From Kangiella profundi (GTDB lineage Bacteria > Pseudomonadota > Gammaproteobacteria > Enterobacterales > Kangiellaceae), in the NCBI RefSeq assembly GCF_002838765.1, contig NZ_CP025120.1:2294001-2358000 (forward strand): 64,000 nucleotides of DNA, given 5' to 3'. Positions 39,561-48,303 of this stretch are shown here, piece by piece; the first letter of the stretch is position 1, and each line of letters opens with the position of its first letter. Below the pieces are notes generated by a model, which did not search any database, was not told the DNA's origin, and saw only the letters and a list, made by a program, of their open reading frames with translations. The translations under genes were made by a program, and so were the position numbers.

Positions 39561-41060
39561 TTGAATCCCTTGGCTAAAAAAACCAGCAAAATATCCGCCT
39601 TCTTTATTGGCCTTGCCTTTGGTCTGCTCAAACTGTTTGCAAAGCTACCCTACCCGTTTGTCATAGCCTGCGGACGTCAGCTGGGTCGTCTGCTTTACCG
39701 GGTAAAAAGCCGTCGCATTATTGTAGAAGCCAACCTCCGTTACTGCTTTTCTGATGTCAGCTATTCAGAGCGGCAGGCCATGTGCAAACAACACTTTCTG
39801 GCATTAGGTGAAGGCTTCGCTGAGTTAGCTCTGGCCTGGTACAAGCCTTTCAAAAAGCTTGAAAAATACCATGAGATTCGCGGACTCGAGCACTACGAAA
39901 AAGCTCAGGCTACTGGCCGTGGAATATTGTTTCTAGGTTATCACAACACCAGTCTCGAACTGTCAGGTGCCATTATGTCTCGTTACCTGGAGTTTGCAGC
40001 CTTTTATCGCCCGAATAAAAATCCGGCTCTGGACTACCATATTCAGAAAGGACGTAATAATCGTACTCAAACCATGGGGCGAAACGATATTCGCTCGATT
40101 GGCAAGTGGCTCAAATCTGGTAAGAATTTATGGTTCATGCCGGATCAGGATATGGGACGCAAAGCGACCGTGTTTGCACCATTTTTCGGTAACCCAATGG
40201 CGACCCTGAACTCTCCAATGCGCATTACCAAATTGGGTAACGCAATCGTACTACCGGTCAGTTACCACAAGGATAAGAAAGGCAAAATGATTGTCGAAGT
40301 TCTGCCCGAAGTTGAGTTTACAGGACAGGATGATATTGATTGCGCCATGGCCAATAAGATTCTTGAGGCCTGTATTATGCAGGCGCCAGAACAGTATTAC
40401 TGGGTTCATCGCCGCTTCAAAACATTGCCAGAAGGCCAGCGCACCATTTATAAACAGAAACCACCCAAACTGAAAACCATTAGTAGCGAACAACATGATG
40501 GCGCCATCAGTTCGGGCAAAACACTGACTAGACAGGACGGCTTACCAAAACTGGTGCGTACCTTTGACGGACAGCTGCTGAATATCTTCCCGCGTCGCAC
40601 CAGCCTGGCAATTGATATTACTCGCCAGGAATTGAAACGGATGCTGGAGAAATGCTCGCTGTTTACCTTCCGCGGCTTTTATACCATTACTCCGCAGGAG
40701 TTTACCCTGTGCGAAGAGCGCAATGCCTATATGTTGCGTTACCTTGAAGTACCGGGGGTCAGTTTAAGTCACATTCCTGCAGACCGACACGAGCCAACGG
40801 CTATTCTAATGGGTAGCTGGCTTAACCATCTCCACAGCGAGGGTGTATATCTAAAGGATATTCGACAGACCAATATTCAGATATTACCGAACGGTTCTTT
40901 TATTTTACTGAACCCGACCAACTGTGAATTTTTTGACCGTGAGGTTAAAGAATCTCTGCGCGAAAAAGACCGCCAACAAATGATGGAAAGCATTGCCTTA
41001 CTGAAAGACAGTCAAAGATGCAGAGAGCTCTTCATTGAGCAGTACCAGATGAAGCCATAG
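39561..41060 (+). CDS. Lipid A lauroyl/myristoyl-type acyltransferase fused to a kinase-like C-terminal domain
   Basis: The 499-residue protein begins at a TTG (39561), with no in-frame ATG near. Residues 1-300 are a LpxL/LpxM-type acyltransferase: one N-terminal hydrophobic helix, the catalytic motif HNTSLE (HX4E), RPNKNPALD, and FMPDQDMGRKATVFAPFFG. It would add a secondary acyl chain to lipid A at the inner membrane. Ordinary LpxL ends near residue 310. Here about 170 more residues resemble a Kdo-kinase/WaaP fold. LHSEGVYLKDIRQTNIQILPNG matches the catalytic loop with Asp and Asn kept but the HRD His lost, and the following LLNPTNCEF replaces the metal-binding Asp. The tail is probably a pseudokinase. 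Confidence 0.85.
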   Translation: MNPLAKKTSKISAFFIGLAFGLLKLFAKLPYPFVIACGRQLGRLLYRVKSRRIIVEANLRYCFSDVSYSERQAMCKQHFLALGEGFAELALAWYKPFKKLEKYHEIRGLEHYEKAQATGRGILFLGYHNTSLELSGAIMSRYLEFAAFYRPNKNPALDYHIQKGRNNRTQTMGRNDIRSIGKWLKSGKNLWFMPDQDMGRKATVFAPFFGNPMATLNSPMRITKLGNAIVLPVSYHKDKKGKMIVEVLPEVEFTGQDDIDCAMANKILEACIMQAPEQYYWVHRRFKTLPEGQRTIYKQKPPKLKTISSEQHDGAISSGKTLTRQDGLPKLVRTFDGQLLNIFPRRTSLAIDITRQELKRMLEKCSLFTFRGFYTITPQEFTLCEERNAYMLRYLEVPGVSLSHIPADRHEPTAILMGSWLNHLHSEGVYLKDIRQTNIQILPNGSFILLNPTNCEFFDREVKESLREKDRQQMMESIALLKDSQRCRELFIEQYQMKP

Positions 41061-41065
41061 CTTTA

Positions 41066-42091
41066 TTAAGCTTTCAATATAAGGCTTAACTTTGCCATCA
41101 CCTCATCAACACTAATCAAATCCATGGCCTGGCGGTTGTGTACTCGCATACGCCAGCCGATTTCATGAAGTTGCTTTCCCAGAAGTTGCTGTACTGCCTG
41201 CTCAAATTTATCAATGGTATATTTTTGATTGAGATACGGCCCCGATAGCTTACTGGGAGCAACGGCATATAGCCCTATCACCGGAGTGCCTACCCCATTA
41301 GCAATGTGCGCCGGTCCGGTATCAGGTGCGATACAGACTTTTGCTTTGTGTAATATGACAGCCAGCTGTTGTAAGTTTGTCTTACCCACGCAGTTGATAA
41401 CTTCTACCTGACTTTCGATCTGCTGTGCCAGCTCATGATCCAGCTTATCCGGCCCACCGGTTAATACTACTGGTAACTGATAACGCTCCTTAATCTGTTT
41501 AATTAGCTGAACCGTGTTAGCAGTAGACCAACAGCGCTCCAACTTGCTTGCCGCCGGATTAATCACTACATAGTTCTCTGGCAATGACATATTGGCAATA
41601 GCGCTGGCGTTATCATGCGAAAGAGTAATCAACCAATCATCGGCACTAACCTCGAGCTTATTTTGAATCAACAGTTCGGCAAAACGCTTGAAGCTGTCAT
41701 GCAGATGTTCGTCACTAAAATCAATTCGCTCATTGGTGAATAGCCATTGCCAATCACGCGCACGAGTTTTATCAAAACCAATTTTACGAGGACTGCGAAT
41801 GAGTGGATACATCAGGTTAGCGCGCGCACTGGCCTGCATAGCCAGTACTGCATCAAAGCTATGCTCTGCCAGTTGTTTTTTTAGCTTTCGATAGTCTGAA
41901 AAGTTCTTCGGCTTATCGATTGGAATATAGTGCAGGCGAGGGTGAGCGGAATCTTTTAATAGGCTATAGGCAGCTTTACCGATAATCCAATAAAGTTCCA
42001 GTTCTGGCCTCTGTCGCAAAAGGGCACGCACCACCGGTAAAACCAGTGTGCAATCACCAATTGCGGAAAGTCTTACCAAAGCAACTTTCAT
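41066..42091 (-). CDS. Heptosyltransferase-type glycosyltransferase (GT family 9)
   Basis: The 341-residue protein begins KVALVRLSAIGDCTLVLPVVRALLR, the GT9 opening. It carries the C-terminal nucleotide-sugar region VINCVGKTNLQQLAVILHKAKVCIAPDTGPAHIANGVGTPVIGLY. GT9 enzymes add heptose to the lipopolysaccharide inner core. It converges with the acyltransferase gene and lies 23 bp after the MATE transporter gene. A second GT9 gene lies at 50123. Confidence 0.9.
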   Translation of the reverse strand: MKVALVRLSAIGDCTLVLPVVRALLRQRPELELYWIIGKAAYSLLKDSAHPRLHYIPIDKPKNFSDYRKLKKQLAEHSFDAVLAMQASARANLMYPLIRSPRKIGFDKTRARDWQWLFTNERIDFSDEHLHDSFKRFAELLIQNKLEVSADDWLITLSHDNASAIANMSLPENYVVINPAASKLERCWSTANTVQLIKQIKERYQLPVVLTGGPDKLDHELAQQIESQVEVINCVGKTNLQQLAVILHKAKVCIAPDTGPAHIANGVGTPVIGLYAVAPSKLSGPYLNQKYTIDKFEQAVQQLLGKQLHEIGWRMRVHNRQAMDLISVDEVMAKLSLILKA

Positions 42092-42114
42092 GGATGCTCC
42101 ACCTGTTTGAGTTG

Positions 42115-43491
42115 TTATTCTTTCGTCAATGGAACCTTATCCAAAGCGATGTAGGCGCCTGCTTTTATACCCAGCTTCAAAAACAGCACTGAACTGAGTG
42201 CTCGCAGTAGCATAAAGGCATAGAAAGCCAACCACAAGCCATGATTACCCAGGCTTTTTGTCACAAAGTTCAGCGGTACAAAGCCCACCAGAACGGCAAT
42301 TAACATCGAATTACGCATGGCGCCAATTTGCGATGCTCCAATAAAAACCCCATCCAGCCAAAAGCTCCAGACCGAAACCAGCGCCATAAAGATGATATAG
42401 AGATGGTAAGGCTCTGAAGCTGCAATAACACTATCAATGGTAGTAATTAAGCCAATGAACTGTTCAATAAAGAGCCAGAAAACCAAGGCAAAAATGACAC
42501 TGACAATTAAAGACCACAAACCACCCACATTGATGCTCGAACGAAAATCTCGCCAACTATTGCGACCAATGGCTTTACCAACCAGCGCCTCTACGGCATT
42601 GGCAAAACCGTCAAGACCATTAGCAATTAATAGCAGAAAGTTCAGTAAAATGGCATTGATAGCCATCACTTCATCTCCTAACTCAGCGCCACGAGCATGA
42701 ATGGTAAAGAACACCAACTCCAGCGCCAGAGTACGAATTAATAAATCGCCATTTAAGCTGAGCAATCGTTTGAGTTTATGCCAGGCCAGTTTGAATTTTT
42801 CAGCGATAGGATATTGAGACAGAAGGCGCACTACATGATAAGCACCAAAGGCAAAACCAACAGCCTCGGCAATCACGCTGGCTAAAGCCACTCCCTCAAC
42901 CGTCATGCCCAGACCCAGCACAAAATAGAGATCCAGAACCACATTCAGAATATTAATAATCAACAGCATCCAGAACGGAATACGCGCCGTCTGCATACCC
43001 AGAAACCAGCCAATCATTACCGCGTTGAGTAAACTGAAAGGCAGCCCCCAGATCCGAGTATTCCAATAGGCCAGAACACTTGACTCTACTTCAGGCGATC
43101 CCTCAATCCACCACAGAATCAGATCAATCAGCCAGGGGTTTAACAACAAAGTCAAAAAGGCAACCGACAACCCCAGCAAAGACGATAGACACAGCCACTG
43201 CCGGATAGCAACATGATCTTCCGCACCATAAGCCTGCGCCACCAGACCCGTGGTAATCATCCTCAGGAAACCCATGGTCCAGACAATAAAGGTAAACAAA
43301 GCGGCACCCAACCCAACAGCCGCCAGATAATACGGCTCCGGCAAATGCCCCATCACCGCCGAATCCACCAACCCCACCAGCGGCACCGTCATATTCGACA
43401 GCAACATCGGTAAAGCAATACGCCAAATCGCCGAATGTTGATCAGTTCTCTGTAAATCAGTTTTTAGTGTAGCAATAGTCCAGAGTTTCAT
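42115..43491 (-). CDS. MATE family efflux transporter (DinF-like)
   Basis: The 458-residue protein has 12 predicted membrane segments and the MATE opening HSAIWRIALPMLLSNMTVPLVGLVDSAVMGHLPEPYYLAAVGLG, which is DinF-like. The family exports cationic drugs or lipid-linked substrates using Na+ or H+ gradients, and the substrate here is unknown. The upstream region 43492-43777 is a palindrome-rich element and no clear promoter was found in it. Confidence 0.92.
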   Translation of the reverse strand: MKLWTIATLKTDLQRTDQHSAIWRIALPMLLSNMTVPLVGLVDSAVMGHLPEPYYLAAVGLGAALFTFIVWTMGFLRMITTGLVAQAYGAEDHVAIRQWLCLSSLLGLSVAFLTLLLNPWLIDLILWWIEGSPEVESSVLAYWNTRIWGLPFSLLNAVMIGWFLGMQTARIPFWMLLIINILNVVLDLYFVLGLGMTVEGVALASVIAEAVGFAFGAYHVVRLLSQYPIAEKFKLAWHKLKRLLSLNGDLLIRTLALELVFFTIHARGAELGDEVMAINAILLNFLLLIANGLDGFANAVEALVGKAIGRNSWRDFRSSINVGGLWSLIVSVIFALVFWLFIEQFIGLITTIDSVIAASEPYHLYIIFMALVSVWSFWLDGVFIGASQIGAMRNSMLIAVLVGFVPLNFVTKSLGNHGLWLAFYAFMLLRALSSVLFLKLGIKAGAYIALDKVPLTKE

Positions 43492-43564
43492 AATTCACAA
43501 TTCATTGCAGGTAGTGCTCTTAATTTCCCCCTGGAGTTAGCCGACAGAAGAAAAAATATAGCGT

Positions 43565-43722
43565 AAATTGGGCAGGGAAAGGCCAATTTAGCCAATTCGA
43601 AACATGGATGTTTCGTTTGGCGGCGCGTTAATATTTTTAATGAGGGAGGGAAGTCCGAAGGACCTAACGATTGGGGCGTCTTTTCTTTTCGCCCTTTTCT
43701 TTGGACGAGCAAAGAAAAGGGC
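43565..43722. repeat. Palindrome-rich extragenic element (REP-like)
   Basis: Three separate stem-loops occur in this 160-bp gap: CGAAACAT/ATGTTTCG at 43598-43615, AAGTCC/GGACC near 43651-43664, and the 13-bp perfect stem GCCCTTTTCTTTG/CAAAGAAAAGGGC at 43691-43722. It sits between convergent-neutral genes (sco end and MATE start, both minus strand). Its composition differs from promoter DNA. Only one copy is in the window, so dispersal in the genome is inferred. Confidence 0.55.
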
Positions 43723-43777
43723 ATAAAAAAATACTACAAACTTAAAGTAAGTAATCACTGAAAAAAATAAGTACGAA

Positions 43778-44428
43778 TTAAAATTCCGACTGTTCCCTCA
43801 GGATCTCATAATCCCTCGCCACAGTTCCAACTAAATCTTCGCCAGGTAACACTTCATCTGGAGTAAGCAGTGCATAACGACGACCTAATGGGTCGATGAT
43901 AAACCAACGAGCAGTGTGTTCGACCAGATAGTTATCCGGATCATCATGGCCAGGAATTTTATAGAAGGTCACGCCAATCGATTCAGTCAATTTACGTGTT
44001 TCTTCGAGCCCTGCATTGATGCCGATAAAATCTTTGTTAAACGCTGGTACATACTTATTCAATCGCTCCAGCGTATCTCGCTCAGGATCAACTGACACCA
44101 TAACCACTTGCGTTGACTTGGCGATATTCTCTGGCAATTGCTGCATGACCTGATTGATGTTGCTCATAGCCGTTGGGCACACATCCGGGCAGGTCGTAAA
44201 ACCAAAGAATACGATGCTCCAATTACCGATGAAGCTTTCCTGATTGAAGGTTTCGCCAGTGTGAGTTTTTCCTTCAAAAGGAGCAATCGCTCGAGGTTCG
44301 CCAAAAGTTCTAATCAGTTGCATTTCTTTTGGTGCGAATAGAAATTGGTAAGACATTACGCCAGCCACTAATGACAAAATCGCAACCAAAATAAAAATCA
44401 ATCTGGCAAATGCTGTGTTCTTCTGCAT
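43778..44428 (-). CDS. SCO1/SenC copper chaperone for cytochrome oxidase
   Basis: The 216-residue protein has one N-terminal membrane anchor (about 9-30) and a thioredoxin-like domain with the copper ligands Cys80 and Cys84 in GFTTCPDVCPTAMSN and the distal His in YLVEHTARW. It delivers copper to the CuA centre of cytochrome c oxidase. It ends the maturation operon surf1-(SCO-like)-ctaA-ctaB-sco. Confidence 0.94.
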   Translation of the reverse strand: MQKNTAFARLIFILVAILSLVAGVMSYQFLFAPKEMQLIRTFGEPRAIAPFEGKTHTGETFNQESFIGNWSIVFFGFTTCPDVCPTAMSNINQVMQQLPENIAKSTQVVMVSVDPERDTLERLNKYVPAFNKDFIGINAGLEETRKLTESIGVTFYKIPGHDDPDNYLVEHTARWFIIDPLGRRYALLTPDEVLPGEDLVGTVARDYEILREQSEF

Positions 44429-44446
44429 ATCAGCCTCTAGTATTCA

Positions 44447-45394
44447 TTAAAATTTGATAAAAGGATCGACGTAATGATCGATTAACAGGAATGCAAACAA
44501 GAAAGTCAGATAACCAATCGACACCCCAAAAGTTTTCATCGCAATCCCTTCACGCTCTCGGTATTTCAAAATCACTGTGTAATACAGGAACCACAGTCCA
44601 AGTCCTACCGCGCCAATCAAATAGATAATACCGCTCATGCCAGTCAGGTAAGGAAGCAAGGTCGATAAAATCAGCAAAATGGTATAAAGCACGATGGAGG
44701 TTTTGGTGAAATCTTCGCCGTGAGTCACTGGCAGCATTGGGATTTCTGCTTTGGCATAATCTTCAATTCGATGGATCGAAAGCGCCCAGAAATGTGGTGG
44801 CGTCCAGGTAAAAATAATCAACACCAGCAGCCAGGCATAAGGGTCAGCGGAACCAGTAACCGAAGTCCAGCCAAGTAGTGGTGGAATCGCCCCTGATAAA
44901 CCACCAATCACAATGTTCTGCGGTGTGGCACGCTTTAAAAACATGGTGTAAACGAAAGCATAGCCAACCAATCCGCCAAGAGTTAACACGGCCGTTAATG
45001 GATTAACCAAGAACCACAGCATGGCCATGGCAACCGCCGCTAAGATAGTCGAGAAAATAACCGCATTACGTGGCTTTACGCGACCCTGAGCAACCGGACG
45101 TTGCATGGTGCGCGCCATCATAGTATCAATGCGCGCATCCACCACATGATTGACCACTGCTGCAGCACCGGACGCAAAAGCGATCCCCAAGGTACCGAAA
45201 ATTAATGCGCTTATTGGCGGGAACCAGCTTTGGGTGACATCGTTAGCTAAAAACATGCCGACCACAGCGGTAAATACTAATAAGTAGACGACCTTTGGCT
45301 TAGTTAGCTCGTAATAATCACGCCAGGTGATTGGGCGACCTTGGCTTTTCGGCTCACCCTCAGTTGTTGGGGTTTGCTGATTCGAATTAGCCAT
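44447..45394 (-). CDS. ctaB: Protohaem IX farnesyltransferase
   Basis: The 315-residue UbiA-family protein has about nine transmembrane segments and the Asp-rich motifs NHVVDARIDTMMARTMQRP and SIHRIEDYAKAEIPMLPVTHG. The segment opening YYELTKPKVVYLLVFTAVVGM is typical. It makes haem O from haem B for oxidase assembly. Its start overlaps ctaA by eight bases. Confidence 0.96.
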   Translation of the reverse strand: MANSNQQTPTTEGEPKSQGRPITWRDYYELTKPKVVYLLVFTAVVGMFLANDVTQSWFPPISALIFGTLGIAFASGAAAVVNHVVDARIDTMMARTMQRPVAQGRVKPRNAVIFSTILAAVAMAMLWFLVNPLTAVLTLGGLVGYAFVYTMFLKRATPQNIVIGGLSGAIPPLLGWTSVTGSADPYAWLLVLIIFTWTPPHFWALSIHRIEDYAKAEIPMLPVTHGEDFTKTSIVLYTILLILSTLLPYLTGMSGIIYLIGAVGLGLWFLYYTVILKYREREGIAMKTFGVSIGYLTFLFAFLLIDHYVDPFIKF

Positions 45395-46496
45395 GTTTTC
45401 CTCCCACTTGCTTGGCTTGTCTAAATTGCCAGTTAACCAAAAAGTTCACGGCAATCAGCGTCAATAATAAAATGACACCGCCACCATTATGTGCCACTGC
45501 AACATATAGCGGCAGAGCAAAAATGATATTGCTGAAGCCTAATAGCATTTGTCCAATCAGCACCAATGCCAACGCTCGACCGAAGTGACGGATCAGGACG
45601 CTGTCTTTCTCACGTATCATCAAGAATGCCAACAAACCGACCACTAAAAAGACAATATAAGCACCAATTCTGTGGCTGACATGAATCGCCACTTTCTGCT
45701 CGTGGCTCAACACGCCACCTTCATAATTGATAAAGGGTTCGCCCTGCGCTTTAGCTAGATCAGCTTCAAACTTTTCCTGCTCAAGTGCCTTGAATTCATC
45801 AAACTCAAAGCCTTTCTGCCATAGGTCATAACCACCTTTGAAATCGACATTCTGCGTCCAGCCATCATTACAGAATGGTAATTCCGTGCAGGCAGTGGCC
45901 GCATAGTTGGCCGCGGTCCAGCCACCCAGGGCAATCTGCAGAATCACCAACACAAAACTTACCATCGCCAGCTTCTTGAACTTTTTAGCAACAACCTGCG
46001 ATAAAGAAACAATTTTCGGTCTAAGCTGTAAGATATATAAAAACAGCAAGGATAAAATTGAGAAACCACCGAGTAGATGGAGCATGACGACAAACGGATG
46101 CACCTTTAGCGTCACTGTCCACATTCCTAGCAATCCCTGGAAAATAACCAATGGTAAAAGAATTGAAGGGAGTAAAACCGGAATGCTAGGGTCTTTGCGA
46201 CGACCTCTCCAGGCGCCAACAAATAAAATAATGATGACAAGACCAATTGCCTTGGCAAAGTGACGATGAATCATTTCAGGCCAGGCTTTATCAGCCTCGA
46301 AAACCTGATTGTATTCCACCTCAGCCTGCTTGATGTAATCAGCATCCTGAGGAACGGTGAAGTGACCATAGCAACCCGGCCAGTCAGGACAGCCTAGACC
46401 AGCATCGCTTAGACGAGTCCAGGCTCCCAATAAAATCACACACAGCGCCAGAATGCTGGCGAAAATAGCGAACTTACGTAATGTTTTCTTTTGCAT
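45387..46496 (-). CDS. ctaA: Haem A synthase
   Basis: The 369-residue protein has eight transmembrane segments and the family opening GAWTRLSDAGLGCPDWPGCYG with paired cysteines. The haem-ligand histidine motifs are EMIHRHFAKAIG, LLGGFSILS and HVSHRIGAYIV. It converts haem O to haem A. The presence of ctaA indicates an aa3-type oxidase, whose subunit genes are not in this window. Confidence 0.96.
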   Translation of the reverse strand: MQKKTLRKFAIFASILALCVILLGAWTRLSDAGLGCPDWPGCYGHFTVPQDADYIKQAEVEYNQVFEADKAWPEMIHRHFAKAIGLVIIILFVGAWRGRRKDPSIPVLLPSILLPLVIFQGLLGMWTVTLKVHPFVVMLHLLGGFSILSLLFLYILQLRPKIVSLSQVVAKKFKKLAMVSFVLVILQIALGGWTAANYAATACTELPFCNDGWTQNVDFKGGYDLWQKGFEFDEFKALEQEKFEADLAKAQGEPFINYEGGVLSHEQKVAIHVSHRIGAYIVFLVVGLLAFLMIREKDSVLIRHFGRALALVLIGQMLLGFSNIIFALPLYVAVAHNGGGVILLLTLIAVNFLVNWQFRQAKQVGGKHG

Positions 46497-46509
46497 TGAA
46501 AGTACCTAC

Positions 46510-47121
46510 TTACAAACCTGTGGCCTTAATGGCACGTCGCACATCATCACGCAGACCTTTACTGCGCATTATCGCTTCCTGCTCATCAGTTACCGGCTCG
46601 TAACGCATAAAAATATTGCCGTGTACATCCATCAAATAAATCTTGCCGCTTTCCAGCTGAGCGCCTTCGCCCACTGTTGGCTGACCATTACCACGTGCCA
46701 GTTGCAGTTGCTCACTGTCCTGCACCTTATCTTCGTAAATAATGTCATCCGGGAAAACAATCAGGCGAGTCAGCTTTTCAGACTCTTTGCCTAATGTGGC
46801 GTGGGTCTGGGTTAACCAGTGAATATTCAGCTCACAGGCTTCATCGCAGGTATTCTGTTCTGGGAAGTAAACCCACCACCATTGAGTTTCAAAGTCTTTA
46901 AAGTGTAAAGGCTCATCATCCACGCCATACCACTGAAACTGCTCAAAATGCGGGTAAGGGGATTCCAGCAGAGTACCGTTATTTTTAGTGGCTACCTGGA
47001 ACCAGCCCATATGCATCGCCACATAGGCCAGAATTACTGGCGCGGCAAAAACCAGAACTAACGCCGAAACCACTTTGCGGTTCTGGCTGCGTACTTTCGG
47101 GTCAACCGTTTGCTGACTCAT
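46510..47121 (-). CDS. SCO-like oxidase assembly protein (CxxxC)
   Basis: The 203-residue protein has one N-terminal membrane anchor (about 18-38) and a periplasmic domain with EQNTCDEACELN. Its Cys92 and Cys96 have the same CxxxC spacing as SCO, and the strand order suggests a thioredoxin-like fold. A conserved family of such genes lies between SURF1 and ctaA in many proteobacteria. A copper or redox role in oxidase assembly is likely but inferred. It overlaps the SURF1 gene by 20 bases. Confidence 0.8.
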   Translation of the reverse strand: MSQQTVDPKVRSQNRKVVSALVLVFAAPVILAYVAMHMGWFQVATKNNGTLLESPYPHFEQFQWYGVDDEPLHFKDFETQWWWVYFPEQNTCDEACELNIHWLTQTHATLGKESEKLTRLIVFPDDIIYEDKVQDSEQLQLARGNGQPTVGEGAQLESGKIYLMDVHGNIFMRYEPVTDEQEAIMRSKGLRDDVRRAIKATGL

Positions 47122-47887
47122 CTTGTCTCTCTCGCTTAAGATTTAACACTATGAATAAAATGATCAGAACCAAAGCCATACCAAACCATTGAATGGCATA
47201 AGCAATATGCTTCTCCGGAGGGCTTGCCACCAACTCCCACTGCCTGACAAAGGGCGAGTTAGGGTCTGCCTGCTGCCTGACCACAAAAGGAGCGGTATGA
47301 TACCCTATTTCGCCTGCTTTTTCTGCAATAGTTTCCAGATCAAATTGGCCGATCAGCCAGGCATCATCGAACTTTTGCCATTGCGCATTTTGCGCCACAA
47401 CCTGATTGGAACCTTTAGAGAAATAGAGTTGACCTTCAAGGCTCTGATCCTCGAAAGGGGGAATTTTAGGGACCTTCTCGTAAAAATCTTGTCGAGGTAA
47501 CCAACCTCTACTTACCAGAATATAATTTGGTTGTTGTGACGACTTATCTGAATCAGTCTGCCACAGGGCGAACACTTCATAGCCCAGGCGCCCATCGCGC
47601 TTCTGATTATCCACCACCAGATGCAGGTTAGGCACCGCTTGCCCAGCCACTTCAACCTTGGTCTGATCCGGCTGTTCCAGCTGCAATGCCTGTTCCAGCG
47701 CTATACTGGGCTGATTGGATTTCGCCTGCAGATTAGCAATCAATTGGCGTTTTTCTTCAGCACGGTCCAGCTGCCAAATGCCCAGTCTCAACAAGACCGG
47801 CAACAACAATAAAAAGGCAATGGCGGGAATCAGGGTCGGTGCAAAGCTGCGGGAGCCTATTGAGATTTTGAATAAAGGTTTAGACAA
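47102..47887 (-). CDS. SURF1 family cytochrome oxidase assembly protein
   Basis: The 261-residue protein has two transmembrane helices (about 15-35 and 230-250) around a periplasmic domain. It has the SURF1 motifs LGIWQLDRAEEKRQLI, YILVSRGWLPR and YAIQWFGMALVLIILF. It assists haem A insertion into oxidase subunit I. The start appears to be a TTG at 47887, and no ATG or GTG is available upstream in frame. Confidence 0.93.
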   Translation of the reverse strand: MSKPLFKISIGSRSFAPTLIPAIAFLLLLPVLLRLGIWQLDRAEEKRQLIANLQAKSNQPSIALEQALQLEQPDQTKVEVAGQAVPNLHLVVDNQKRDGRLGYEVFALWQTDSDKSSQQPNYILVSRGWLPRQDFYEKVPKIPPFEDQSLEGQLYFSKGSNQVVAQNAQWQKFDDAWLIGQFDLETIAEKAGEIGYHTAPFVVRQQADPNSPFVRQWELVASPPEKHIAYAIQWFGMALVLIILFIVLNLKRERQDESANG

Positions 47888-48018
47888 AACAAGCCCTTAA
47901 CATTCTACTGCTTCTGTTTTTAGCGCCAATCAGCGTATAATGCGACACGAGTTGTTACTCAAACTTTCACTCAAGAAAGCCGGTCTTTTCGATTGGTTAA
48001 AAGCAAAAGAATGACATT

Positions 48019-48303
48019 ATGTGGATTAAAATTGTACTTATTATATTGATGCTGGCCATATTATTCAGCCTTTTTAGAGGTCTGTTTTTTCTGGGCAAAG
48101 GCGACGAAGAGTCCAGTAAAAAACTGGTCAAGGCGCTTAGCTGGCGAATTGGTCTATCTATCTTGTTGTTTATCATCGTAATTTTGCTACATTACTTTGG
48201 AGTTTTAGAATTTAGAGATAGTGTTCTGCCGGTAGAAACCTCAACTCAAGGAAGTAGCAGTGAATCAGCCCAACACGATGCCAGATACCCCAAAAACTGG
48301 TAA
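48019..48303 (+). CDS. DUF2909 twin-transmembrane protein
   Basis: The 94-residue protein has two hydrophobic helices (about 3-25 and 48-68) separated by a basic stretch, the DUF2909 layout, with a polar tail. The family is found with cytochrome oxidase assembly genes and its function is unknown. It diverges from the SURF1 gene with 131 bp between, where a TATAAT-like sequence near 47936 could serve this gene. It overlaps the next gene by 44 bases. Confidence 0.82.
   Translation: MWIKIVLIILMLAILFSLFRGLFFLGKGDEESSKKLVKALSWRIGLSILLFIIVILLHYFGVLEFRDSVLPVETSTQGSSSESAQHDARYPKNW

Noticed and set aside
43488..43724. 78-codon minus-strand frame between the MATE gene and sco
   Set aside because: It lies across the palindrome-rich element and its sequence reflects those repeats. 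There is no ribosome site and no protein-like composition.
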